Origin: Gp6-AA40 sp050742535
GTDB lineage: Bacteria > Acidobacteriota > Vicinamibacteria > Vicinamibacterales > UBA2999
DNA length: 11,851 bases
NCBI GenBank assembly: GCA_050742535.1
Contig: JBOGIQ010000178.1
Span: 1-11,851 of the forward strand
Reading direction: 5' to 3'
Shown here: positions 1-6,407 of the stretch, in pieces
How the letters are laid out: the number at the start of each line of letters is the position of its first letter
Numbering within the stretch: position 1 is the first letter of the stretch
The notes under the pieces: generated by a model
The model's database searches: none
What the model saw: the letters and a program-made list of their open reading frames with translations, nothing else
Told to the model about the DNA's origin: nothing
Program-made: the position numbers and the translations under genes

Positions 1-2
1 TG

Positions 3-140
3 CTGGTCGATCTCGGCTGCGCCTCCCACAACGCGATGTGGGAGCGAAATCATGCGCTGCTGTTCCGGGCGTCCCTCGAGTGGCTCGAAAAAGGGACCGT
101 GAACGGAATGCAGCAGGGTGTCGTCACGATGGGCTACTAG
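3..140 (+). CDS. C-terminal end of a probable alpha/beta hydrolase (partial)
   Basis: This is the 3' end of a gene cut by the window edge. Reading from base 3 gives 45 residues ending in a TAG stop at 138-140. The peptide contains CASHNAMWE near its start, then LLFRASLEWLEKG. A small-SHxxxWE motif followed by an amphipathic final helix ending in EWL resembles the catalytic-histidine loop and last helix of alpha/beta-fold hydrolases, where the His completes the Ser-Asp/Glu-His triad. The nucleophile and acid would lie upstream of the window, so the family call rests on this short tail and my recollection of similar tails. The stop overlaps by three bases the stop of the convergent copper-protein gene. 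No substrate can be proposed. Confidence 0.6.
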   Translation: MVDLGCASHNAMWERNHALLFRASLEWLEKGTVNGMQQGVVTMGY

Positions 141-517
141 CCGCAGTACGGTCCCTCACAGGCCGGCGGCGGGCCCGCCGTTCCGTTGACCGCGCCGATC
201 ATGTCGGGGTGCAGCGAGCAGTGATAGTTGGTGCCCCCTCCCGGCATCTGCACGGGACCGCTGGTGGCGCCCGGCGCGATATCGCCAGTATCGATGCTCC
301 CGTCGTTCAGCATCACCCGGTGCACCACGCTGTCAGCGTTTCTGAATACAACCGTCTGTCCGCCGGCGGAGGCCGGGTTCGGCGAGAACGACTGCGAGCC
401 GTTCTGACGGGTGATCGTGATGGTGAGCGTGCCCGGGCCCGGGTCCGGACCGCTCGGTGAGGATCCGCCACAGGCGGAGAGGATCAGGCCCGCGGCAGCC
501 GCAGCGAGTACGCGCAT
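137..517 (-). CDS. Amicyanin/plastocyanin-like type-1 copper lipoprotein
   Basis: A 126-residue exported protein, probably an electron carrier at the cell envelope. The N-terminus is a short lipoprotein signal with lipobox LSAC, so Cys16 would be lipidated. A Gly/Pro/Ser linker (17-30) follows, then a cupredoxin-like domain of about 80 residues. Candidate copper ligands are His66 (in VVHRVML), Cys100, His103 and Met106. The ligand loop CSLHPDM has the C-x2-H-x2-M spacing of amicyanin rather than the longer plastocyanin spacing. An unusual tail after the domain holds two more cysteines (Cys120 and Cys125), which might form a disulfide or bind metal. The ATG is preceded by a clear AAGGAG at 523-528, five bases away. 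The gene stands alone, with no identifiable redox partner next to it. The fold call is strong; the partner is unknown. Confidence 0.85.
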   Translation of the reverse strand: MRVLAAAAAGLILSACGGSSPSGPDPGPGTLTITITRQNGSQSFSPNPASAGGQTVVFRNADSVVHRVMLNDGSIDTGDIAPGATSGPVQMPGGGTNYHCSLHPDMIGAVNGTAGPPPACEGPYCG

Positions 518-522
518 GAAGG

Positions 523-528
523 CTCCTT
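523..528 (-). promoter_or_regulatory. Shine-Dalgarno site of the copper lipoprotein gene
   Basis: The minus strand reads AAGGAG here, five bases before the ATG at 515-517. It supports that start and shows that this genome uses canonical ribosome binding sites for at least some genes. Confidence 0.75.
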
Positions 529-589
529 AATCCCCGCGGATGCGCCGCACGTCAGCAAGACACATACCCGGGCATTTGCGCGAGATTTC

Positions 590-622
590 CGGTCGCGGTG
601 TCCGTTACGGTTACCGCGACCG
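590..622. repeat. Perfect 10-bp inverted repeat with 13-nt loop
   Basis: CGGTCGCGGT (590-599) is the exact reverse complement of ACCGCGACCG (613-622), with a 13-nt spacer. It lies about 75 bp upstream of the copper lipoprotein start (minus strand), in the gap after the first DUF4159 gene. It could be an operator or part of a terminator. No clear T-tract follows on either strand, so I do not commit to either role. Confidence 0.5.
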
Positions 623-650
623 AAAGGGCTTACTAATCACGGCCGTTCAC

Positions 651-776
651 AGTTCCGAGTTCCCGCTTCCGGGTTCGTGTTCTGTGTTCGGTTCCGGGTT
701 CGCGCTACGAACCCTGAACCCTGAACCCCGAACCCCGAACCGAACGGAGAACACGAACCAGGAACTGAGAACGGGG
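651..776. repeat. GAACC-type short-repeat array in mirror-image arms
   Basis: The left part (651-702) is rich in GTTCC/GGGTTC and the right part (709-776) in GAACCCT/GAACCCC units. The segments 672-702 and 729-759 are reverse complements at 28 of 31 positions, leaving a 26-nt loop that holds extra GAACCCT copies. A long imperfect hairpin is therefore possible. The array lies 3' of the first DUF4159 gene, where it could act as a terminator. However, the same unit type recurs between glcE and glcF (11260-11404), so it looks like a dispersed family. The 518-793 gap otherwise holds no gene I can support. Confidence 0.8.
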
Positions 777-793
777 AAGAAGGAACGGCGATC

Positions 794-1621
794 TCAGTGC
801 GTCATCGCGTAGAGGATCGTGTTGATCCCGAACGCGTAGCCGGGCACCGACATCTCGAGGAAGTAATCCGGGTTTTCGCCTTCCCGTTCGTAGGAGTCGC
901 CGAAATCGGTGTTGTGGGTGATGACCACCATGATGCGGTCATGTTTGTCCACGATCGCGCGGACGTGCACTTCGGCGCTGTCGGCGCCGCGTTCGGACAC
1001 GACGCCCCGCGCCCAGTTGCCGATGGCGGAAATCTGCGGCGCGCCGTTTTTCATCTCGAACTGCGCCCGGAAGAGCGGGTGCGTCAGCGGCACGTCGATG
1101 ATTGGATACTCCGACGCGGGGAATACCTTTCGGATCTGCGCCTCCCACCAGTCCCACGCGTAGCTGCCCCAGAAGTCGTCGGCCCACAGGAACCCGCCCT
1201 TGAGCAGATACGCCCGCAGGCGCTCGACCTCCTCGTCGTTGAGCGAGATGTTGCCGACCTCCGTCATCATGATGAACGGGCAGTGGAAGAGCGTATCGTC
1301 GGTGAGGCGGAGCAGCAGGTGATTCGGGTCGCCGGACGGTGACTTGCCGACGACGGTCTTGGTCAGCTCCGACAGCCGTATCGAGAGGTTGATGTCGGCG
1401 CGCGGCCAGTCCACGTCCCACCCGCCGCTGTCGCCGCGGGGGTCCTCGGAAAACACGATGCGGCAGAACTGAAACGTCCCGTCGAAGTCGCCGGGACGGG
1501 CGACTCGTACCGATCGGAAGCTGCGGAAGAACTGGGCTTCGACCTGCGCGCCCACAGCGAGGGCGGCAACCGCCAGCAGGGCGGCGGCGAGCATGCGCCG
1601 TCGAGGTAGCCAACCCCTCAC
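794..1621 (-). CDS. Secreted DUF4159 domain protein (copy 1)
   Basis: A 275-residue protein with a signal peptide: RRR at 7-9, a hydrophobic core to about residue 25, and probable cleavage after VEA (about residue 29). The rest matches the DUF4159 type. Visible conserved blocks are INLSIRLSELT (77-87), LFHCPF (111-116), KGGFLWADDFWGS (141-153), SERGADSAEVH (209-219), THNTD (235-239), YEREGE (244-249) and a final TH. DUF4159 is a domain of unknown function; in some bacteria it sits with MoxR/von Willebrand factor A genes, which are absent here. I start it at a GTG (1619-1621), because the next in-frame ATG (1592-1594) would lose the charged n-region. The evidence for a Shine-Dalgarno site is weak (AGGGTAG). 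It is a paralog of the gene at 4023-4892. Function unknown; the family call is confident. Confidence 0.85.
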   Translation of the reverse strand: MRGWLPRRRMLAAALLAVAALAVGAQVEAQFFRSFRSVRVARPGDFDGTFQFCRIVFSEDPRGDSGGWDVDWPRADINLSIRLSELTKTVVGKSPSGDPNHLLLRLTDDTLFHCPFIMMTEVGNISLNDEEVERLRAYLLKGGFLWADDFWGSYAWDWWEAQIRKVFPASEYPIIDVPLTHPLFRAQFEMKNGAPQISAIGNWARGVVSERGADSAEVHVRAIVDKHDRIMVVITHNTDFGDSYEREGENPDYFLEMSVPGYAFGINTILYAMTH

Positions 1622-1638
1622 CGGGCCAGTCTACCCTA

Positions 1639-1687
1639 GTTGGTAGTTGGTGGTTGGTGGTTGGTGGTTGGTGGTTGGTGGTTGGTT
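1639..1687. repeat. GTTGGTG heptamer array (7 tandem units)
   Basis: Seven consecutive 7-bp units run GTTGGTA, five perfect GTTGGTG, then GTTGGTT. The array lies in the divergent gap between the first DUF4159 gene and dodecin and ends three bases before the dodecin Shine-Dalgarno site. The same heptamer occurs again at 7194-7221 on the other strand, at the larA end. This makes it a dispersed short-repeat family, not a one-off slippage product. Confidence 0.9.
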
Positions 1688-1690
1688 GCG

Positions 1691-1698
1691 GAAGGAGG
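1691..1698 (+). promoter_or_regulatory. Strong Shine-Dalgarno site that fixes the dodecin start
   Basis: GAAGGAGG ends six bases before TTG at 1705-1707. This near-perfect ribosome binding site selects the TTG over the in-frame ATG at 1654, which lies inside the heptamer array and would add a repeat-encoded Gly/Trp/Val-rich N-terminus. Confidence 0.8.
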
Positions 1699-1704
1699 GC
1701 GCCC

Positions 1705-1917
1705 TTGTCCAATCATGTTTACAAGACCATTGAACTGGTCGGCTCATCGCCTATCGGCAGCGACGAAGCCGTGAACAACGCCGTCGCGCGCGCCGCGGCG
1801 ACGATGAGGAACCTGCGATGGTTCGAGATCACGCAGACGCGCGGCCACATCGAGGACGGAAAAATCGCTCACTGGCAGGTGACGGTGAAGGTCGGATTTA
1901 CGCTCGACGAGCCGTAG
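1705..1917 (+). CDS. Dodecin, flavin-binding protein
   Basis: Dodecins form hollow 12-subunit cytosolic shells that bind flavins in pairs, and are thought to store or quench excess flavin. This protein has 70 residues, the usual dodecin size. It opens with the typical VYKTIELVGSSP strand and has the DEAVNNAVARAA helix (20-31). The LRWFEI block contains Trp39, at the place of the flavin-stacking Trp. In HWQVTVKVGF (56-65), Gln58 matches the flavin-contacting Gln of characterised dodecins. The TTG start is chosen from the strong GAAGGAGG site and because the family begins a few residues before VYK. The gene is divergent from the first DUF4159 gene and convergent with bcp, with a 12-bp gap. Identification is very secure. 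Confidence 0.95.
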   Translation: MSNHVYKTIELVGSSPIGSDEAVNNAVARAAATMRNLRWFEITQTRGHIEDGKIAHWQVTVKVGFTLDEP

Positions 1918-1929
1918 CGGTGCGGGCGC

Positions 1930-2406
1930 TCAGGAAGGAACGCCCGTCCTGAGTGCTCCAGCGACAGCGTCAACGTGACCGTCGACCTTCACGTTGTCCC
2001 ATCGCTGCACGATTTTGCCGTCCGGCCCGATGAGATACGTCGTCCGCGCGATGCCCATGTACGTGCGGCCGTAGCGCGATTTCTCCTGCCAGACGCCGTA
2101 CTTCTCCGCGACGGCATGATCGGCGTCGGCGAGCAGCGGAAACGTCAGGCCGTGCTTGGTGGCAAACTTCGACTTGCTCTTCTCGTCGAGAATGCTGACG
2201 CCGAGGACCGCCGCCTTCCGCCGTTTGTAGGTCGGGAGACTCGCCTGGAAGTCGCACGACTCCCTGGTGCAGCCAGGCGTGTCGTCTTTCGGATAGAAGT
2301 AGAGCACGACGTGCTGTCCCGCATAGTCGGACAGCCGATGCGCCTCGCCGTGCTGATCCTTCAGCGCGAATGCAGGAGCTTTCTGGCCCGGTTCGATCAC
2401 TGGCAT
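1930..2406 (-). CDS. bcp: Thioredoxin-dependent peroxiredoxin, Bcp/PrxQ type
   Basis: This cytosolic thiol peroxidase reduces H2O2 and organic hydroperoxides using thioredoxin. At 158 residues it is close to E. coli Bcp. The active site is in YPKDDTPGCTRESCDF: peroxidatic Cys46, with the Thr at position 43 in the usual Pro/Thr-rich loop, and resolving Cys51 five residues on, the atypical 2-Cys arrangement of Bcp/PrxQ. A conserved Arg appears in GIARTTYLI. The frame stays open to an upstream ATG at 2467-2469, but the extra 21 residues are encoded largely next to or inside the CACGAAG repeat. I therefore start at ATG 2404-2406, just before the conserved PGQKAPAFAL; a GAGG lies close upstream. 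It converges on dodecin and is divergent from matB. Confidence 0.93.
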   Translation of the reverse strand: MPVIEPGQKAPAFALKDQHGEAHRLSDYAGQHVVLYFYPKDDTPGCTRESCDFQASLPTYKRRKAAVLGVSILDEKSKSKFATKHGLTFPLLADADHAVAEKYGVWQEKSRYGRTYMGIARTTYLIGPDGKIVQRWDNVKVDGHVDAVAGALRTGVPS

Positions 2407-2436
2407 ATCCTCATTCCCAGCAGCGACTCTGAGACC

Positions 2437-2520
2437 AACCACGAAGGCCGCGAAGATATCGAAGCTCACGAAGACGACTACATGTTTCGTGTTCTTCGAT
2501 CGTTTCGTGTCCTTCGGTTC
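2437..2520. repeat. CACGAAG-type short repeat in mirror-image arms
   Basis: The left arm (about 2437-2473) holds ACCACGAAGG, CGCGAAGA and TCACGAAG. The right arm (about 2484-2520) holds TTTCGTGTTCTTCG and TTTCGTGTCCTTCGG. The right arm is an imperfect reverse complement of the left, with a two-base indel and a few mismatches. The array fills most of the divergent gap between bcp and matB, so it cannot simply be a terminator for either gene. The same unit recurs at 6370-6407. Confidence 0.85.
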
Positions 2521-2540
2521 AGGCGAGTGTCAGGCGTTGA

Positions 2541-2546
2541 GATAAT
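2541..2546 (+). promoter_or_regulatory. Candidate -10 box just before matB (possible leaderless start)
   Basis: GATAAT matches five of six bases of TATAAT and ends six bases before the GTG at 2553. If it is a -10 element, transcription would begin at or next to the start codon, giving a leaderless mRNA. No Shine-Dalgarno sequence precedes the GTG, which fits. A -35 match 17 bp upstream is poor (TTCAGG), so this is only a candidate. Confidence 0.35.
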
Positions 2547-2552
2547 ACTGCC

Positions 2553-4013
2553 GTGACCAGTCGAACCGCCATCATCGCGGATGGACGCGCGCATTCCTAC
2601 GACGAGCTTGACGCGGCGTCGATGCGCGTGGCGGGGAAGCTCCTTGGTGACAACGATGATTTGCGGGAAACGCGTGTCGCGTTTCTCGTCGCACCGGGGT
2701 TCGCGTATGCGGCAATCCAGCGTGGGATCTGGCGTGCCGGCGGCGTCGCTGTACCGCTGGCCGTGTCGCACCCTGCGGCGGAGCTGGAGCACGTCATCCG
2801 CGACGCGGACGCCTCAGTGGTGGTCGCCGATGCGCCCTATCGCGATGCCGGCCGGGCGTTGGCGCGGATGGCGCGGGCGCGCTTCGTCTTCGCCGGCGAC
2901 GCGCTCGAGTCCGCGCCGTCCGAGGGACTTCCGCACCTGCGCTCCAATCAGCGCGCCATGATCATCTACACCAGCGGCACGACCGGGCGGCCCAAGGGCG
3001 CCGTCACCACGCACCAGATGATTGGCGCGCAGATTTCATCGCTCGTCAGCGCTTGGCGATGGACGCCATCCGACCGCCTGCTGCTCGTCCTGCCGCTGCA
3101 CCATGTGCACGGCATCATCAACGGTCTCGGCTCCGCACTCGCGATCCGGGCGACGTGCGAGATGCTGTATCCCTTCGACGCTCCGCGCGTGTGGGCGCGG
3201 CTCGCATCCGGCGAGATCAGCGTCTTCACTGCCGTTCCCACGATTTATCACCGGCTGATTTCCGCATGGGAGAGCGCCGCGTCTGCGACACAGCACGCGT
3301 GGTCCGACGGGGCGCGACGCCTTCGGCTGATGATGTCCGGATCCGCGGCGCTGCCCGTGCAGATGCTCGAGCGCTGGCGCGAAATCACCGGGCACACGCT
3401 GCTCGAACGCTACGGCATGACGGAAATCGGCATGGCGCTCTCCAATCCGCTCAACGGCGAGCGCCGCGCCGGATTCGTCGGCACGCCGCTCCCGGGAGTC
3501 GAAGCCCGGCTGGTTGACGAGCACGGGACGGAGGTGCCGGATGGCAGCTCCGGCGAGCTCGAGATTCGCGGGCCGAACGTGTTCCTGGAATACTGGCGGC
3601 GGCAGGAAGAAACCGCCGGAGCATTTCACGGCGACTGGTTCCGGACGGGCGATATGGCCGTGCTCGAGCAGGGCGCATACCGGCTGCTTGGGCGGCTCAG
3701 CGTCGACATCATCAAGACGGGCGGGTTCAAGGTGTCCGCGCTCGAGATCGAAGAAGTGCTGCGGACGCATCCGTGCATCGCCGAGTGTGCGGTCGTCGGG
3801 GTCGCAGACGAGGAGTGGGGCGAGCGCGTGTCGGCCGCAATTGAATTGCGGGACGGCGCGGCACTCTCGCTCGCCGACCTGCAAAGCTGGGCGAAGCCGC
3901 GGCTGGCGCCCTACAAGATTCCGCGCGATCTTCGCCCGCTTGCCGCGCTGCCGCGCAACGCGATGGGGAAAGTCACAAAACCAGAGGTTGCCGCGCTGTT
4001 CAAATCACGATAA
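2553..4013 (+). CDS. matB: Malonyl-CoA synthetase-like acyl-CoA synthetase (AMP-forming)
   Basis: ANL-superfamily enzyme that activates a carboxylate with ATP to the acyl-AMP and transfers it to CoA. The protein has 486 residues, typical for MatB. The P-loop is YTSGTTGRPKG (139-149). Other motifs are LPLHHVHG (180-187), VPTIYHRL (228-235), SGSAALP (262-268), ERYGMTE (285-291), SNPLNGERRAGFVGTPLPG (297-315), TGD (365-367), GGFKVS (390-395) and catalytic Lys473 in GKVTK. The HHVHG, ERYGMTE and SNP..GERR-G-VG-PLPGV blocks are those I associate with MatB/ACSF3 rather than long-chain or acetyl-CoA synthetases. Malonate as substrate is therefore likely but not proven. The start is GTG with no Shine-Dalgarno site. 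No malonate decarboxylase or transporter genes are adjacent. The second DUF4159 gene follows after 9 bp. Confidence 0.85.
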   Translation: MTSRTAIIADGRAHSYDELDAASMRVAGKLLGDNDDLRETRVAFLVAPGFAYAAIQRGIWRAGGVAVPLAVSHPAAELEHVIRDADASVVVADAPYRDAGRALARMARARFVFAGDALESAPSEGLPHLRSNQRAMIIYTSGTTGRPKGAVTTHQMIGAQISSLVSAWRWTPSDRLLLVLPLHHVHGIINGLGSALAIRATCEMLYPFDAPRVWARLASGEISVFTAVPTIYHRLISAWESAASATQHAWSDGARRLRLMMSGSAALPVQMLERWREITGHTLLERYGMTEIGMALSNPLNGERRAGFVGTPLPGVEARLVDEHGTEVPDGSSGELEIRGPNVFLEYWRRQEETAGAFHGDWFRTGDMAVLEQGAYRLLGRLSVDIIKTGGFKVSALEIEEVLRTHPCIAECAVVGVADEEWGERVSAAIELRDGAALSLADLQSWAKPRLAPYKIPRDLRPLAALPRNAMGKVTKPEVAALFKSR

Positions 4014-4022
4014 CCTCCGCGC

Positions 4023-4892
4023 ATGCCTTCGCGCCTGCCCGACGGAGCCTTGGCGAAGTCGGGACGCGTTCGCCTGCTGCTCGCGGCGTCGATCACCGGC
4101 GTGGTGATGTTGATGGCCAGCGGCGCGGTTGACGCCCAGCGATTCTTCCGCGAAGGCGGCTTTGCCGCGCGTTACGCGCCGGCGCAGATGCCGGACGGCG
4201 GGTTCGTCATTTGCCGGCTCGCCTATCAGCGGGTGCGCAGCGAACCGTCCGGTATCGGGTGGGAAACCGATTACCCGTACGCGGAAATCAACCTCTCGAC
4301 GCGTTTCTCCGAACTGACGCGTACGCGCATCAGCCGCGATACCGACGGCACTCCCAACTACTACGTTGTCCGTCCCGGCGACGATCAGCTGTTCAACTGC
4401 CCGGTGCTGTTTGCCTCAGACGCCGGGACGATCGGGTTCACGGATCCGCAGACGGATCGCCTCCGGCAATATTTCCTGAAAGGCGGATTCCTCTGGGCCG
4501 ACGACTTCTGGGGGAGCGCGGCGTGGGAGAACTGGGAATATCAGATCGGCCGCGTGCTGCCCCCGGAGGAATATCCGATCGAGGACATTCCGGCGGATGA
4601 CCCGATCCTGCGCAGCCAGTTCGAGCTCAAGGAAGTTCCGCAGATCACGAACATCCAGTTCTGGCGGCAGTGGAGCGGGGCCAACACGTCTGAACGTGGC
4701 GACGACAGCGCCGAGGTTCATTTCCGCGCCATCCGCGATTCCAACCGCCGCATCGTCGTGCTGATGACGCACAACACCGACATCGCCGACTCGTGGGAGC
4801 GGGAGGGCGAAGACCCGGACTTCTTCTATCAGTTTTCCCCCCGTGGCTATGCGCTCGGCGTGGACGTGCTTCTCCACGTGCTGACGCACTGA
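4023..4892 (+). CDS. Secreted DUF4159 domain protein (copy 2)
   Basis: A 289-residue paralog of the gene at 794-1621, sharing the long blocks INLS.R.SELT, LF.CP, KGGFLWADDFWGS (153-165), SERG.DSAEVH (223-233), THNTD (249-253), EREGE and the final TH. The signal peptide runs from RVRLLLAAS to VDA, with cleavage near residue 38 before QRFF. The ATG lies 9 bp after the matB stop, suggesting cotranscription, but no Shine-Dalgarno site is visible. A TTG at 4050 would give a more compact signal peptide and remains possible. The first residues (LPDGALAKSG) are encoded by a short inverted-repeat segment (4038-4063) that may be a dispersed repeat. Role unknown; the strong conservation between the copies points to a real, constrained function in the periplasm or envelope. 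Confidence 0.85.
   Translation: MPSRLPDGALAKSGRVRLLLAASITGVVMLMASGAVDAQRFFREGGFAARYAPAQMPDGGFVICRLAYQRVRSEPSGIGWETDYPYAEINLSTRFSELTRTRISRDTDGTPNYYVVRPGDDQLFNCPVLFASDAGTIGFTDPQTDRLRQYFLKGGFLWADDFWGSAAWENWEYQIGRVLPPEEYPIEDIPADDPILRSQFELKEVPQITNIQFWRQWSGANTSERGDDSAEVHFRAIRDSNRRIVVLMTHNTDIADSWEREGEDPDFFYQFSPRGYALGVDVLLHVLTH
4038..4063. repeat. Short inverted repeat inside the copy-2 DUF4159 signal region
   Basis: CCCGAC (4038-4043) and GTCGGG (4058-4063) flank GGAGCCTTGGCGAA. I recall similar segments as dispersed repeats in acidobacterial genomes, but only one copy is in this window. If it is a repeat, the annotated N-terminus was partly acquired from it. Confidence 0.3.
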
Positions 4893-4999
4893 CGCCTTTC
4901 TCTAAATAACTGATCACACGCCGGTTGGACCGCTCTGCCTAAAGCTCGGCCGCTTCGCGACCGATTCTAGAGTAGCGACGATCATCGACTCGTAGATTG

Positions 5000-5004
5000 G
5001 GAGG
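5000..5004 (+). promoter_or_regulatory. Shine-Dalgarno site that sets the barrel-protein start
   Basis: GGAGG lies four bases before GTG at 5009-5011. It lies within the codons that would be read from the upstream TTG (4997), so the GTG is the more likely start. Confidence 0.6.
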
Positions 5005-5008
5005 ATCC

Positions 5009-6352
5009 GTGCTGCTTCGTCGATTGGGTTTTGTCCTGGCCTTCTGCCTGGTCTCGGTCAACTCCGCGCTCGCGCAGAACTGGTCGTTCGACGCACGCAG
5101 CATCGCGCTTGGCGACGTCAGCGGCAAGAGCAACCTGGCGTCGCGGATGGTGGAAGAACAGCGCCGCTATCGCACGATCGTCATCCCGCTCGGTCTGTTC
5201 CAGGTGCTGCGCAACGTCGACACGTTCAGGCCGGAGTCCGAAGAGTTCGATTTCGTCCGGGCGATCGAATACGCCGCGTCGCCGCTGCACTTTCAGTTCG
5301 GCCGCGATCAGGAGTCCGAGAGCGGGCGCGAGCTGTTTACCGACATTCGCAGTGCCACCCTGAGCCGCGATCTCAGCGATTACCGCGGCTACGAGCTGGC
5401 GAACCAGCCGGTTGCCGAAGGTCTTGCCAACCCGTCGTGGGGTGCCACGATTCGAGTCAGCGGCGACCGCGGAGGTCCGTTCCACGGCGTCTACGTCGGC
5501 GCCGGTCCCTATCTGTCGATGCGCGCGTTGGGCACGATTGATGACCGGGTGATCGACATCCTCGCCAGCGAGGATCCGCTCCGCTTCCCGAACACGCAGT
5601 ATCGGCTGGAGAGCAATACGCAGGGCCAGATCGCGATGGCCATCACCGGCGGGTACCGCGGACGGTTTGAGATCGCCAACCCGGGTTCGGACCGCGATGG
5701 CATTTACGCCGCGGTCAACTTCAACTTTTTGCGTGGATTCCGCTACGAAGCCGCTGACGCCGATCTGCGGCTCGATACCGATGGCGCGGGGCTGCTGACG
5801 ATCAACCCGCTCCTGCCGTCGCCGCTGGCAATCGTGCGCACGGCCGCCGACTCGGGACGAGGCTTTGCCATCGACGTCGGCGTCGCCGCGGTCGTCAACG
5901 GCTTCGAAGTCGGCTTCGGCGTGAACGGCATCGCAAACCGGATCAACTGGACCAACGCCGAGCAGACGACGTACCTGCTGGGCAACCTCTTCCTCGGGCA
6001 GGATGAGTTCGTCGAGGGCGGTCCGTTTCCAGCGTCGGACGTCCGTGTCGAACTGCCGAAGGACTATCACGTCAACGGCGGCTATCACGCCGACTCGTGG
6101 TCGGTGATGACCGAATATGCGCACGGTTTCCAGGGCGACTCGCTGCGCGGCGGGGCGGAATACCGCGCCGGCCTCGTCGAGCTGCGCGGCGGCGGCGTGT
6201 ATTCGCGCGAGATGTGGAATCCGACCGGCGGTGTCGGCCTCAATTTCGCGCCGCGCGTCGGTGTCGACGTCGCGCTGTACAGCACGGCGGCAAACGCCGC
6301 GCGCGAACGCCGCGCCGCAGTCGCCGTGTCTCTGCGTATCAACACCTTCTGA
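5009..6352 (+). CDS. Exported beta-barrel protein, TraF/DUF5723-like
   Basis: A 447-residue protein with an N-terminal signal peptide (LLRRLGFVLAFCLVSVNSALA, cleavage before QNWSF). The mature N-terminus DARSIALGDVSG resembles the opening of TraF-like/DUF5723 outer-membrane proteins. Beyond it, alternating polar and hydrophobic strands rich in Gly and aromatics recur (for example GVYVGAGPYLSM, AIDVGVAAVV, GFEVGFGVNGI, VELRGGGVYS, VGLNFAPRVGVDVALYS). The chain ends LRINTF, an aromatic C-terminus suited to the BAM insertion machinery. All this fits an outer-membrane beta-barrel. The exact family is a recollection from sequence feel, not a motif match, and the function is unknown. GTG is chosen for its GGAGG. 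The preceding 116 bp hold no convincing promoter. It is convergent with the phosphatase-fold lipoprotein, and a strong hairpin lies between them. Confidence 0.7.
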   Translation: MLLRRLGFVLAFCLVSVNSALAQNWSFDARSIALGDVSGKSNLASRMVEEQRRYRTIVIPLGLFQVLRNVDTFRPESEEFDFVRAIEYAASPLHFQFGRDQESESGRELFTDIRSATLSRDLSDYRGYELANQPVAEGLANPSWGATIRVSGDRGGPFHGVYVGAGPYLSMRALGTIDDRVIDILASEDPLRFPNTQYRLESNTQGQIAMAITGGYRGRFEIANPGSDRDGIYAAVNFNFLRGFRYEAADADLRLDTDGAGLLTINPLLPSPLAIVRTAADSGRGFAIDVGVAAVVNGFEVGFGVNGIANRINWTNAEQTTYLLGNLFLGQDEFVEGGPFPASDVRVELPKDYHVNGGYHADSWSVMTEYAHGFQGDSLRGGAEYRAGLVELRGGGVYSREMWNPTGGVGLNFAPRVGVDVALYSTAANAARERRAAVAVSLRINTF

Positions 6353-6369
6353 TCTCGACCACGAACGTA

Positions 6370-6407
6370 AACCACGAAGATCACGATCCTTCGTGCTCTT
6401 CGTGGTT
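6370..6407. terminator. Strong hairpin of CACGAAG type between convergent genes
   Basis: AACCACGAAGA (6370-6380) pairs with TCTTCGTGGTT (6397-6407). After one mismatch the stem continues for five more pairs to a 4-nt loop (6387-6390), giving about 16 pairs over 17 positions. It lies 17 bp after the barrel-protein stop and overlaps the TAA of the convergent gene (6406-6408), so a bidirectional terminator role is plausible. No U-tract is evident. Its sequence is the same CACGAAG unit found at 2437-2520, so it may be a dispersed repeat serving as a terminator. Confidence 0.65.

Noticed and set aside
540..812. A 90-codon plus-strand open frame in the first intergenic gap
   Set aside because: Its second half simply translates the GAACC repeat, it overlaps the end of the DUF4159 gene, and it has no Shine-Dalgarno site or domain.
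1639..1687. CRISPR-like or telomere-like array
   Set aside because: The units are directly abutting 7-mers without spacers, so not a CRISPR. The sequence is internal and short, so a telomeric role has no support.
2407..2469. N-terminal extension of the peroxiredoxin to an upstream ATG (21 extra residues)
   Set aside because: The extension is partly repeat-encoded, the protein from the downstream ATG has normal Bcp length, and the extension is not a convincing signal peptide.
4893..5008. Promoter for the barrel-protein gene (TTGGAC at 4925-4930)
   Set aside because: No acceptable -10 box occurs at 16-18 bp spacing, so I do not call a promoter.
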